Source: JAVKFY01 sp040223615 (GTDB lineage: Bacteria > Pseudomonadota > Alphaproteobacteria > GCA-2731375). From it: a DNA stretch of 64,000 bases. The position numbers were made by a program, and so were the translations under genes. The stretch lies in the NCBI GenBank assembly GCA_040223615.1, contig JAVKFY010000040.1, positions 1-64,000 of the forward strand, in the 5' to 3' direction. The notes under the pieces are model-generated. The model did no database searches. It saw only the letters and a program-made list of their open reading frames with translations, and was not told where the DNA came from. Positions 9,274 through 17,255 of the stretch are shown piece after piece (position 1 is the first letter of the stretch; each line of letters begins with the position of its first letter).

Positions 9274-10110
9274 ATGCCTGATCGCGCCGTGCTCTCGACT
9301 CCGCTGCCGACCATCGCCGCGCTGCTGGCGCTGCTGTCGGCGGTCGGCTGGCTGATCGCCGGCGGACTCGGCGTGCTGGTCGCGGCGGCCGGCGCTGGGG
9401 TGGCGATGCTGCTGGCGCCCCGGCTGCCGGCGGCGGCGATCATGCGCATGCTGCGCGCCCGGCCGGTCAGCCTCGATCCCTGGCGCGGCGACGGCTGGCA
9501 CCAGGTGAGCGAGTTCCTGCACGCCCTGGCAGCACGCGCCGGCATGACCCGTGTGCCAAAACTGTACTGGCAGTCGGCGTCCGGTCCGCGCGCCTTTTCC
9601 GCCGGCGACGCCGCCGATCCTGCGATCGCGATCTCGCGCGGCACGCTGCACCAGTTGCCGCCGCGCGAACTGCAGGCGGTGCTGGCGCACGAGGTGGCGC
9701 ACCTGGCGGCCGGCGACACCCGCTGGCTGCTGCTGGCCGAGACGTTGGCGCGCGTCACCCAGTCGGTGGCGCTGATCGGCTTGCTGTCGGCCTTTGTCGG
9801 GGCGCTGCTAACCGGCGAGGCGCCGTTTTCCGGCCGTGCCATGCTGGGATTGGCGGCGGCGCCGTTCGTTGCCCGCCTGCTGCTGCTGGCGCTGGCCCGC
9901 AACCGTGAGTTCGCCGCCGACGCCGGCGCGGTGCGCCTGACCCGCGACCCGGAGGCCCTGGCCAGTGCCCTGACCACCATCGAACGGCTGTCGCGGCGCC
10001 ACTGGGGCCAGACCTACGAGGCCGCCTTGCGCAACGTGCCGCCGGTGCTGCGGACCCATCCGCCAACCGAGGAGCGGATCGCCCGGCTCTCGCGCACCGA
10101 GCCGGCTTAA
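9274..10110 (+). CDS. M48-family membrane metalloprotease (HtpX-like)
   Basis: About 278 residues from the ATG at 9274; a GTG at 9226 in the same frame would add 16 residues. Two N-terminal hydrophobic segments (about 11-50) are followed by the zinc motif HEVAH (His139, Glu140, His143) and the third ligand Glu in NREFAADAG (about 212), with further hydrophobic segments between. HtpX-type proteases degrade damaged inner-membrane proteins, active site to the cytosol. It is divergent from groES with CIRCE in the shared gap, in line with a heat-shock role. The start is uncertain because the purine-rich site touches the ATG. Confidence 0.85.
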   Translation: MPDRAVLSTPLPTIAALLALLSAVGWLIAGGLGVLVAAAGAGVAMLLAPRLPAAAIMRMLRARPVSLDPWRGDGWHQVSEFLHALAARAGMTRVPKLYWQSASGPRAFSAGDAADPAIAISRGTLHQLPPRELQAVLAHEVAHLAAGDTRWLLLAETLARVTQSVALIGLLSAFVGALLTGEAPFSGRAMLGLAAAPFVARLLLLALARNREFAADAGAVRLTRDPEALASALTTIERLSRRHWGQTYEAALRNVPPVLRTHPPTEERIARLSRTEPA

Positions 10111-10175
10111 CGCTCGCTTAACCGGCGCCTGATAGCCTCCCGACTGACGTCGATCGTTCGTCTGCGCGGACGATC

Positions 10176-10264
10176 CAGCGACAAGGGCAAACCGTCGGCG
10201 ACGGCGGGACGCAAAGCCTCCGGCCTGAGCACCATGAGGTGTCAGGTAGCGGGGCCACCGAACG
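10176..10264 (+). ncRNA. Cyclic di-GMP-I (GEMM-I) riboswitch
   Basis: The GEMM-I core is present in order. AAGGGCAAACC begins it (10183 on), then a 6-bp P2 stem (10192-10197 with 10202-10207) closed by a GCGA GNRA loop (10198-10201). GGGACGCAAAGCCTCCGGCC follows (10206-10225), then a variable P3 hairpin (10226-10242), and GGTAGCGGGGCCACC closes the core (10245-10259). By eye against the Vibrio Vc2 aptamer, the ligand-contact G20 and C92 positions are kept (about 10186 and 10258). The Shine-Dalgarno CGGA (10263-10266) follows the aptamer directly, pointing to translational control of the FliL-like gene at 10275. Confidence 0.93.
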
Positions 10265-10274
10265 GAAAACGACG

Positions 10275-10769
10275 ATGCCGCCGATACCGAAGCCGAAAAC
10301 GACCCGACGCAACCGTCCCAACGGCCTTCTGGCCGGGCTTGGCTTCGCGGCGCTGATCGGCGGATTGCTCGGCCTGCTGCTGCTGTTCGAGGCACCGCGC
10401 GTGGCGGTCCGCGAGAAGGCCGAGGACCTGGCCAAGGCCGCCACCAGCGCCCGCATGGTCTACGTCGAGACCGAGCCGATGGGCGCGGCGGTCAGCACCG
10501 GCGGCGTCGATTCCGGTTACATGGCGTTGAAATTCCGCATTGGCCTGCCGGGCCGGAAGAATGCCAAGCAGCTGGAGGCCGTGCTGCCGCTGCTCTACGG
10601 CCAGATGGTGCGGGATTTCAGCCGCGCCCCGATCCGCCCCGACGACGAGTCCGGCAAGCTCGACCTGCTGGCGATCGAAGGTCGCGTGCGCGGTCTGCTC
10701 GACGACCTGCTCGGGCCAGGCATCGTCGACACCGTCCGCATCGTCGACGTCCGGCGCCAGGTGATCTGA
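10275..10769 (+). CDS. FliL-like single-pass membrane protein
   Basis: About 164 residues. A basic N-terminus (KPKTTRRNR) is followed by one membrane helix (about 17-40) and a periplasmic domain. The pattern LKFRIGL, then a helix ending GQMVRDFSR, then IEGRVRGLLDDLL and a final beta-strand VDTVRIVDVRRQVI, is the layout of FliL, which supports the flagellar stator. Identity is low enough by eye that FliL-like is as far as I go. The gene starts immediately after a cyclic di-GMP riboswitch, which fits a motility or surface role. It is the first gene of an apparent four-gene operon. Confidence 0.6.
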   Translation: MPPIPKPKTTRRNRPNGLLAGLGFAALIGGLLGLLLLFEAPRVAVREKAEDLAKAATSARMVYVETEPMGAAVSTGGVDSGYMALKFRIGLPGRKNAKQLEAVLPLLYGQMVRDFSRAPIRPDDESGKLDLLAIEGRVRGLLDDLLGPGIVDTVRIVDVRRQVI

Positions 10770-10805
10770 GGTCGACGCGGCCCCGACGCCGGTTATGATG
10801 ATCCG

Positions 10806-11540
10806 ATGCTGAACCCCATCGCTGCGCTTTGGCGCTGTCTGCTGCTGCTCGTCGGGCTGTTCGCCCTGGCGTGCGCGCCGGCGTCGGCGGAGACCTCGGT
10901 CGACCTGGAGCTGGTTCTCGCGGTGGATGCCTCGGGCAGCGTCGATGACGGCGAGTTCGCGTTGCAGATGGGTGGCATCGCCGCCGCCTTCCGCGATCCG
11001 GAGATCATCGAAGCGATCACCGGCGGCCCGCTCGGCCGCATTGCCGTCGCCGTGGTGATCTGGTCCGACGCGCAGCGTCCGAAGGACGTCCTGGCCTGGC
11101 GCCTGATCCGCGACCGCGCCACCGCCGAGGCCTTCGCCGCACGCGTGCTGCGCCACCCGCGCAAGATCCCGGCTGGCGGGACCGGCATCGGCGCCGCTGT
11201 GATGTTCGCGGTGAAGCAGATCGAGAGCAACGACATCACCGGCACGCGCCGGGTGGTCGACGTCTCCGGCGACGGTCGCGAGACCACGTTTCGCGAATGG
11301 ATGGTGCCGCCGACGCGGGCCCGCGCGCATGCCATACGCCGCCGCGTCACGGTCAACGGCCTGGCCATCCTGACCGACGAGCCGCAACTGGACGACTATT
11401 ACCGCGACGAGGTGGTCGGCGGTCCCGGGTCGTTCGTGCAGGTGGCGCAGAGCTACGACGACTTCGCGGTGGCGATCCGCCGCAAGTTGCTGCGCGAAAT
11501 CCGCTATGGTCCGCCGGTGGCCTGGCGGCAGGGGGAATAG
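10806..11540 (+). CDS. DUF1194 von Willebrand factor A protein, secreted
   Basis: 244 residues. A signal peptide (about 1-28, ending ASAET) is followed by a VWA domain with the MIDAS motif DASGS at residues 41-45. The strand LELVLAVDASGSVDDGEF and the later VVDVSGDGRE are typical of DUF1194 proteins. VWA domains bind protein partners through a metal ion; the role of this family is unknown. It lies 36 bases after the FliL-like gene and 4 bases before the next gene, so it should be co-transcribed from the riboswitch leader. Confidence 0.82.
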   Translation: MLNPIAALWRCLLLLVGLFALACAPASAETSVDLELVLAVDASGSVDDGEFALQMGGIAAAFRDPEIIEAITGGPLGRIAVAVVIWSDAQRPKDVLAWRLIRDRATAEAFAARVLRHPRKIPAGGTGIGAAVMFAVKQIESNDITGTRRVVDVSGDGRETTFREWMVPPTRARAHAIRRRVTVNGLAILTDEPQLDDYYRDEVVGGPGSFVQVAQSYDDFAVAIRRKLLREIRYGPPVAWRQGE

Positions 11541-11544
11541 GGAC

Positions 11545-12405
11545 ATGCGGATCGGATTCTTGGGCCTTGGCCTGATGGGCGAGGGCTTCACCCGCCGGCT
11601 GGTCGAGCGCGGCCACGAGGTCGCCGGCTACGACCCCAGGCCGGAACGCCAGACGGCCGCTGGCGACTGGGGCGTGTCGGCCGCCGCCAGCCCCGCCGCC
11701 GCCGCCGCCGGCGCCGATCTGGTGATGACCTGCGTGATGACCGCCGACGATCTGGCCGGCGCCGTGTTCGGCGACGACGGCGCGGCGGGCGGGATGTCGA
11801 ATACGGCCGTGCTGGTCGATTTCTCCACCACGCCGCTGGCCCGAACCAAGGATTTCGCCAAGCGGCTGGATGGACGCTGGGTCGACGCCCCGGTCTCCGG
11901 CGGCCCGCCGGCCGCGCGCGCCGGGACCCTGGCGATCATGGTCGGCGGCGAAGAGGCGCACGTCGCCACGGCGATGCCGGCGCTGCACGACGTCGGCGCC
12001 AGTGTCGTGCACATGGGCGCGGTCGGCTCCGGCCAGGTCACCAAGATGGTCAACCAGGTCTGCGTGCTGTCGAACTTCGTCGTGCTGGCCGAGGCGTTGA
12101 ACCTGGCCGAGCGCGGCGGCGTCGATACCGCCAAGCTGGTCGACGCCCTGGGCGCGGGCTATGCCGGCGGCAACCTGATGCGGGCCATGTGGCCGCGCAT
12201 GGCGGCACGCGACTTCCAGCCGGCCGGTTATCTGCGCCAGTGCTTGAAAGATCTCGACATGGTGCACGACCTGGCCCACGACGTCGCCGCCACGACGCCG
12301 ATGACCGGCCAGGCGCGTGAGCTGTTCCGCCTGATGGCCGCCCGCGGCCACGGCGAGGAAGACGCCATCGCCGTGCTGAAGCTGTTCACCGGCGACGAGG
12401 TCTGA
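11545..12405 (+). CDS. NAD(P)-dependent oxidoreductase of the 3-hydroxyisobutyrate dehydrogenase family
   Basis: About 286 residues from the ATG at 11545. It has the Rossmann motif GFLGLGLMG at the N-terminus, the substrate-binding DAPVSGGPPAARAG and the catalytic-Lys segment GQVTKMVNQ. The family oxidises beta-hydroxyacids such as 3-hydroxyisobutyrate, or reduces tartronate or succinate semialdehydes. It lies four bases after the VWA gene and four before the TetR-like gene, so it is in the riboswitch operon, an odd partner for signalling proteins. Substrate unknown. Confidence 0.88.
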   Translation: MRIGFLGLGLMGEGFTRRLVERGHEVAGYDPRPERQTAAGDWGVSAAASPAAAAAGADLVMTCVMTADDLAGAVFGDDGAAGGMSNTAVLVDFSTTPLARTKDFAKRLDGRWVDAPVSGGPPAARAGTLAIMVGGEEAHVATAMPALHDVGASVVHMGAVGSGQVTKMVNQVCVLSNFVVLAEALNLAERGGVDTAKLVDALGAGYAGGNLMRAMWPRMAARDFQPAGYLRQCLKDLDMVHDLAHDVAATTPMTGQARELFRLMAARGHGEEDAIAVLKLFTGDEV

Positions 12406-12409
12406 GGCC

Positions 12410-12994
12410 GTGGCGCGCCGCGCCGACCTTGCCGATCGGGCGCTCGAGGCCGCGCTGGCCGCGGCCGAGACGGTCGGCTGGGACGCGGTGCGGCTGACCG
12501 ATGTGGCCGAGACCATGGGCGTGCCGGCCAGCGACGTCCTCGACCACTACCGCGACAAGGACGCGCTCGCCGACGCCTGGTTCCGGCGCGGCCTCCGTGC
12601 CCTGCTGGCCGACAAGCCCGACGATTTCGCCGACCTGCCGCCGGCGGAGCGGATCGAGACCTGTCTGATGGCCTGGTTCGACGCCATGGCGGCGCATCGC
12701 GAGGTCACGGTGCAGATGCTGCGCGGCAAGCTGAACCCCGGCCACCCGCACCACTGGGTGCCGATGGCGTTCAACCTGTCGCGGCTGATCCAATGGCTGC
12801 GCGAGGCGGCGCGTTTGCCGGCGGTCTACGGCACGCGCCGCGCGCAGTTCGAGGAGATCGGCCTGACCGGCCTGTTCCTGGCCACGCTGGCGGTCTGGGC
12901 CCGTGACGACAGCGACGGCCAAGCCCGTACCGGCGAGGTGCTGCGCCGGCGGCTGGACCGCGCCGACCGGCTTCTGCAACGCCTCGACCCGTAG
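12410..12994 (+). CDS. TetR-like regulatory protein
   Basis: 194 residues from a GTG start four bases after the dehydrogenase gene. The N-terminal part has a TetR helix-turn-helix layout: LTDVAETMGVPASDVLDHYRD, then DKDALADAWF. The C-terminal part is helical with Trp-rich stretches (HHWVPMAFNLSRL) for ligand or dimer contacts. The DNA-recognition helix departs somewhat from consensus (VLDHYRDKDAL instead of LYRHFKSKEAL), so it may not be a classic repressor. The TAG stop falls on bases 2-4 of a palindromic repeat, suggesting that the repeat set the present C-terminus. Confidence 0.72.
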   Translation: MARRADLADRALEAALAAAETVGWDAVRLTDVAETMGVPASDVLDHYRDKDALADAWFRRGLRALLADKPDDFADLPPAERIETCLMAWFDAMAAHREVTVQMLRGKLNPGHPHHWVPMAFNLSRLIQWLREAARLPAVYGTRRAQFEEIGLTGLFLATLAVWARDDSDGQARTGEVLRRRLDRADRLLQRLDP

Positions 12995-13079
12995 CCCGGA
13001 TGAAGCGCAGCGCAATCCGGGACCGTCCGTCTACATTGCAACGTGGTTCCCGGATTTCGCGTTGCTACATCCAGGCTAC
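12991..13079. repeat. GTAGCCCGGATG palindromic repeat, copy 1
   Basis: GTAGCCCGGATG (12991-13002) and CATCCAGGCTAC (13068-13079) are inverted with one mismatch. The inner blocks CAATCCGGGA and TTCCCGGATT also pair. Same family as the element at 14341-14430; together they bracket the beta-lactamase-fold gene. It overlaps the end of the TetR-like gene and supplies its TAG stop. Confidence 0.8.
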
Positions 13080-13087
13080 ATGTCCCG

Positions 13088-14305
13088 TCAGTCGATCAGC
13101 GCCTGGTTGACCAGGACCCGGAACTCGCGCCGGATCGGGTAGGTCGACGACGGCCGGAGCTGGGTGAACAGCAGCGCCGTCGTGCCCTCCACCGGATCGT
13201 GCCAGTAGTTGGTGCTGGCCGCGCCGCCCCAGCCGTACTCGCCCGGCGAGCCCATCACCTGCGCCTTGGCCGGGTCGATCGCCACCGAGACGCCAAGCCC
13301 GAAGCCGATGCCCTCGTAGGAGGTCTCCGAGAAGCGCGGCTGGCCCATGTCGGCCATGTCGCCCGGCAGGTGGTTCGACGTCATGTACTCCACCGTCTTG
13401 CGGCCCAGCAGGCGCACGCCGTCCAGCTCGCCCTTGTTCGCCAGCATCATCGCGAAGCGCATGTAGTCGCCCGCCGTGCCGGCCAGCCCGCCGCCGCCCG
13501 ACGGCGTCTCCGGCGGCTTCAGGTAGTGGCTCTTCGCCGGCGCGTCGATCAGCTTCATGCCGCCCTCGGCTGTCGGCTCGTACATTGCCGCGAACCGGTC
13601 GACCTTCTCCTTCGGCACGTGGAAAGCGGTGTCGGCCATGCCGAGCGGCCCGAGGATCTCCTTGTCGAAGAATTTCGGCAGGCTCTGGGCGGAGATCACC
13701 TCGATCAGCCGGCCCAGCACGTCGGTGGCATTGGAGTAGTTCCACTCCGCGCCCGGATGCGCCAGCAACGGCATGGTCGCCAGCTTGTCGACCATGGCTT
13801 TCAGCGTGCCGCGGCCCGGATTGAACTCCACCTTGTTGGCCCGGTAGATCGCGTCCACCGGCGTCGCCTGCATGAATGCGTAGGTCAGGCCCGACGTGTG
13901 GGTCAGCAGGTGGCGGAAGGTGATCGGCTCGTTCGCCGGCTCGCCGTCCCAGCCCTTGCCATCGCCCGACTTGTAGACCTGCACGTCCTTGAACGCGGGG
14001 ATGTAGGCGTGGATCGGGTCGTCGAGCTGAAACAGGCCCTGCTCGTACAGCATCATGATGCCGGTCGAAGTGATCGGCTTGGTCATCGAATAGATGCGGT
14101 AGATGGTGTCGTCGGCGACCGGCTTTTTCGCCTCCACGTCCATGTAGCCGTGGCTGCGCACGTCGACCACGTGGCCGTGGCGCGCGATCACGGTCATCAG
14201 GCCGGGCAGCTTGCCGGCGTCGACATAGCGCTGCATCCAATCGTCGAGGCGCGCCAGCCGGTCGCGCGACAGGCCCACGGTCTCGGGCCGGGCGGTGATC
14301 TGCAT
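13088..14305 (-). CDS. Serine hydrolase of the beta-lactamase (class C/EstB) fold
   Basis: 405 residues. SMTK at 73-76 is the S-x-x-K nucleophile motif and YSN at 190-192 the second catalytic motif; the third KTG-like box is replaced by a Gly-rich GWGGAAS stretch, as in esterases of this fold. There is no signal peptide, so it is cytosolic and more likely an esterase or peptidase than an antibiotic-resistance enzyme. It is read towards the end of the TetR-like gene and flanked on both sides by copies of the same palindromic repeat. It may be in one unit with the enol-lactonase-like gene upstream, though a repeat intervenes. Confidence 0.85.
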   Translation of the reverse strand: MQITARPETVGLSRDRLARLDDWMQRYVDAGKLPGLMTVIARHGHVVDVRSHGYMDVEAKKPVADDTIYRIYSMTKPITSTGIMMLYEQGLFQLDDPIHAYIPAFKDVQVYKSGDGKGWDGEPANEPITFRHLLTHTSGLTYAFMQATPVDAIYRANKVEFNPGRGTLKAMVDKLATMPLLAHPGAEWNYSNATDVLGRLIEVISAQSLPKFFDKEILGPLGMADTAFHVPKEKVDRFAAMYEPTAEGGMKLIDAPAKSHYLKPPETPSGGGGLAGTAGDYMRFAMMLANKGELDGVRLLGRKTVEYMTSNHLPGDMADMGQPRFSETSYEGIGFGLGVSVAIDPAKAQVMGSPGEYGWGGAASTNYWHDPVEGTTALLFTQLRPSSTYPIRREFRVLVNQALID

Positions 14306-14340
14306 TGTTCAGGCTCCAGTCACTATCTCAATCGAGGCAT

Positions 14341-14430
14341 GTAGCCCGGATGAAGCGTCAGTGAAATCCGGGAACGGCTGTGGTTATGGTCTCGACAGTC
14401 CCGGATTGCGCTCCGCTTCATCCGGGCTAC
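14341..14430. repeat. GTAGCCCGGATG palindromic repeat, copy 2
   Basis: Perfect 17-bp terminal arms at 14341-14357 and 14414-14430 with inner AATCCGGGA/TCCCGGATT pairing. Same family as 12991-13079. It lies between the alpha/beta hydrolase gene and the beta-lactamase-fold gene on their shared strand. Confidence 0.85.
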
Positions 14431-14434
14431 GAAA

Positions 14435-15220
14435 TCAGTGCTTGGCCAGGAACGCGGTCAGCGCCCGGGTGAACTCGTCCGGCGCCTCCACGTTGGAGAA
14501 GTGCCGCACCGGCAGCACCACCAGCTCCGAGCCGGGAATCTTCTCGTTCATGACCTGGCTGGCGGCCAGCGGCGTGCCGGGGTCGAACTCGCCGGCGATG
14601 ATCAGGGTCGGGGTCTTCACCGCGCCCAGCCGGTCGGTGAAATCGAGCTCGCGGATCGCGGCGCAGCAGCCGGCGAAGCCGTCCACCGGCGTGCGCAGGA
14701 TTTCCATCCGCACCTGTTCGAGCTGCGGCGGCTTCTTGGCGCGGTACTCGTCGGTGAACCAGCGTTCGACGGTGGCGTCGGCCACGGCGGCCATGCCGCT
14801 CTCGCGCACCGCCTTGATGCGGTCGGTCCAGGTGTCGCGCCCGGCCGCCGGGATCTGGCTGGAGGAATTGCAGATCGCCAGGCTCATCAGCCGGTCGGCG
14901 TGGTTCAGCGCCATCTCCTGGCCGATCATGCCGCCCATCGACAGCCCGACCCAGTGCACCTTGGCGATGTCGAGCCGGTCGAGCAGGGCGACGGCGTCGT
15001 TGCCGAGCTGGGCCAGCGTGTATTCGTTGGCTGGCGCGTCGGTCAGCCCGTGGCCGCGCGTGTCCATGCGCAGCACCCGGTACTTGGTCGACAGCACCGC
15101 GAGCTGCGGGTCCCACATCACCAGGCTCGACGCCAGCGAATGGCTCATCGCGACGACCGGCGCGTCGGCCGGTCCGGACAGGTCGTAGTTGATGGCGATG
15201 TCGCCAGCGTCGATGCGCAT
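14435..15220 (-). CDS. Alpha/beta hydrolase, 3-oxoadipate enol-lactonase-like
   Basis: 261 residues, the usual PcaD length. The catalytic triad is readable: Ser94 in GLSMGG, Asp213 in GEFDPGTP and His240 in RHFSN. MDTRGHGLTDAP is typical of the enol-lactonase branch. PcaD opens 3-oxoadipate enol-lactone at the end of the protocatechuate ortho pathway. No other pca gene is in the window, so another lactone or ester is possible and I withhold the symbol. It lies 15 bases downstream of the cupin gene in the same direction. Confidence 0.78.
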   Translation of the reverse strand: MRIDAGDIAINYDLSGPADAPVVAMSHSLASSLVMWDPQLAVLSTKYRVLRMDTRGHGLTDAPANEYTLAQLGNDAVALLDRLDIAKVHWVGLSMGGMIGQEMALNHADRLMSLAICNSSSQIPAAGRDTWTDRIKAVRESGMAAVADATVERWFTDEYRAKKPPQLEQVRMEILRTPVDGFAGCCAAIRELDFTDRLGAVKTPTLIIAGEFDPGTPLAASQVMNEKIPGSELVVLPVRHFSNVEAPDEFTRALTAFLAKH

Positions 15221-15235
15221 GCGCGTCTCCTCGTT

Positions 15236-15541
15236 CTATTTGTTCAGCGGGTGCGCCTTGATCTCGGTCTCCACGAAGACGATCTCGGCGGTTCCGACGT
15301 TGGTGACGTTGTGCTCGACGCCGGCCTGGCGGTAGTAGGCCTGACCGGCGGTCAGCGGATATTCGCTGATGCCGTCCTTGTTGTGGATGGTCAGCGTGCC
15401 GTTCGTCATCGGCACCACGACATAGTCGAACTCGTGGATGTGCCACGTGGTCTCGCTGCCCGGCGGGAAGCGGTATTCGGTGACGCGCACGCGTTCGTTG
15501 TCTTCCTGCACGTTGGCGGTGGCGGTTGTCAGTTCGGCCAT
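15236..15541 (-). CDS. Small cupin-domain protein
   Basis: 101 residues from the ATG whose complement is at 15539-15541. A single cupin barrel with WHIHEFDY (His34, His36) and a second-motif His at about 77 (GVEHNV) as likely metal ligands. Small cupins of this type act as dioxygenases, isomerases or sensors; nothing fixes the substrate. It is first in a minus-strand unit with the enol-lactonase-like gene and is divergent from the ThDP-enzyme gene 66 bases away. The frame is open further upstream only as a shadow of that gene. Confidence 0.8.
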   Translation of the reverse strand: MAELTTATANVQEDNERVRVTEYRFPPGSETTWHIHEFDYVVVPMTNGTLTIHNKDGISEYPLTAGQAYYRQAGVEHNVTNVGTAEIVFVETEIKAHPLNK

Positions 15542-15607
15542 GACCGGCTTCCTCAGTTGTTCGGTGCCGGCTAGGGTAGCGCGCCTTCCAGCTACGAGGA
15601 AATCCGG

Positions 15608-17248
15608 ATGAGTGTCCGCTTGAATGGCGGCGATGCCCTTGTCGAAACCCTGATCGCGAACGGCGTGGACGCGGCCTTCACCGTGCCCGGCGAAAGCTTC
15701 CTGACCACCCTGGAGGCGATGCGACAGCGCCGCGACAAGATCGGCCTGGTGTCGGTACGCCACGAATCCGGCGCCAGCTTCGCCGCCGACGCCCACGCCA
15801 GGCTCACCGGGCGCCCGGCCGTGGCGATGGTCAGCCGTGGCCCCGGCGCCACCAACGCCGCCATCGGCCTGCATACCGCGCGCCAGGACAGCGTGCCGAT
15901 GCTGATGGTCATGGGCCAGGTGAAGCGCGAGGTGCAGGGCCGCGAGGCGTTCCAGGAGATCGACGCGGTCAGCAGCTTCGCCTCGATGGCCAAGGCGGTG
16001 CTGCAACCGGCCGACGGTCACGAGGTCGCCGCGATGACCGCGAAGGCGCTGGCGATCGCCACCGAGGGACGCCCGGGTCCGGTGGTGCTGGTGATGCCGC
16101 GCGATGTCGGCACCGACGAGACCGACCGCCCGATCCCGACCAACCCTGCCCGCGCCGCCGTGGCGCCGGACGCGAATGACGTCGCCAAGCTGGCGGCGCT
16201 GCTGGAGCGTGCCGATCGGCCGCTGATCATCGCCGGCGAGGCGGTGCTTCGCGAGGGCGCGCAAGCCCAGCTCGCGGCCTTCGCCGAACGCACCGGCGCG
16301 GCGGTGCTCTCCGCCTACCGGTGCCAGGATGTGCTCGACAACCTGCACCCGCACTATGCCGGTCACCTGGAGATCAACCGCCTGCCGCACCAGGTCGAGG
16401 CCATCGCCGAGGCCGACCTGGTGCTGGCGCTGGGCACCCGGCTGGACGGCATCACCACGCTGGAGATGGGCGCGGGCATCTTGCCGACGATTCGGTGCCT
16501 GGCGCAGGTCTATCCCGACGCGGAGGTGCTGGCCCGGTTCGACAGCGAGATCGCGGTCCGCGCCGACGTCGCGCCGGTGCTGGCGGCGCTGAGCGAGCGG
16601 CTGACGGACAAGCCGGGGCGCGGGCAGGGCTGGGTCGGTCCGCTGCACGATGCCTACATGGCGGCCAGCGCGCCGGAATCCTTCCCGGCCAAGGGCGTCG
16701 TCGACCTCGGCCAGGCCACAGCCGCTGCTGCGGAGATTGCCGGCGACGACGCCATCACCGTGACCGACGGCGGCAGCTTCGCGCGCTGGGTGCACCGCTT
16801 CCTGCGCGTGCGCAGGCCCGGCACAGTGCTCGGCCCGGCCGCCGGCGCGATGGGTTACGCGGTGCCCGGCGCCAACGGCGCGGCGCTGGCACGTCCAGGG
16901 GCACGGGTGCTGACCTGGGCCGGCGACGGCGGCTTCATGATGACCGGCCAGGAGTTGGCCACCGCCGTCGCCAACCGGCTCAAGGTCACCGCCATCGTCT
17001 GCGACAACGGCGCCCAGGGCTCGATCCTCGCCGGCCAGCTGAAGAACTACGGCGAGGGCCACGACATCGGCACCATCGTGCCGAGCCCGGACTTCGCCGC
17101 GCTCGCCCGCGCTTATGGCGCCCCGGCCTGGACCGTGGAAACCACCGCGGCGTTCGCCCCGGCGCTGCGCGAGGCGCTGGCGGTCGACGGCCCGGCGCTG
17201 CTGCACCTGAAGACCGACCGGCGCGACATCGCCCCCTACGACGACTGA
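15608..17248 (+). CDS. Thiamine diphosphate-dependent enzyme, acetolactate synthase large-subunit-like
   Basis: 546 residues. It has the cofactor-activating Glu in RHESGAS (about 53), the central transhydrogenase-like domain, and the ThDP motif starting GDGGFMMTGQE near residue 439 and closing at CDNGAQG. The family includes acetolactate synthase, benzoylformate decarboxylase, sulfoacetaldehyde acetyltransferase and glyoxylate carboligase. No regulatory small subunit is present and valine-isoleucine genes are absent, so a catabolic 2-oxoacid decarboxylase or ligase is likely. Seven bases separate it from the GST gene. Confidence 0.85.
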   Translation: MSVRLNGGDALVETLIANGVDAAFTVPGESFLTTLEAMRQRRDKIGLVSVRHESGASFAADAHARLTGRPAVAMVSRGPGATNAAIGLHTARQDSVPMLMVMGQVKREVQGREAFQEIDAVSSFASMAKAVLQPADGHEVAAMTAKALAIATEGRPGPVVLVMPRDVGTDETDRPIPTNPARAAVAPDANDVAKLAALLERADRPLIIAGEAVLREGAQAQLAAFAERTGAAVLSAYRCQDVLDNLHPHYAGHLEINRLPHQVEAIAEADLVLALGTRLDGITTLEMGAGILPTIRCLAQVYPDAEVLARFDSEIAVRADVAPVLAALSERLTDKPGRGQGWVGPLHDAYMAASAPESFPAKGVVDLGQATAAAAEIAGDDAITVTDGGSFARWVHRFLRVRRPGTVLGPAAGAMGYAVPGANGAALARPGARVLTWAGDGGFMMTGQELATAVANRLKVTAIVCDNGAQGSILAGQLKNYGEGHDIGTIVPSPDFAALARAYGAPAWTVETTAAFAPALREALAVDGPALLHLKTDRRDIAPYDD

Positions 17249-17255
17249 GGCCAAG

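Noticed and set aside
13088..14305. Antibiotic-resistance beta-lactamase
   Set aside because: No signal peptide and no canonical third KTG box; more like an esterase of this fold.
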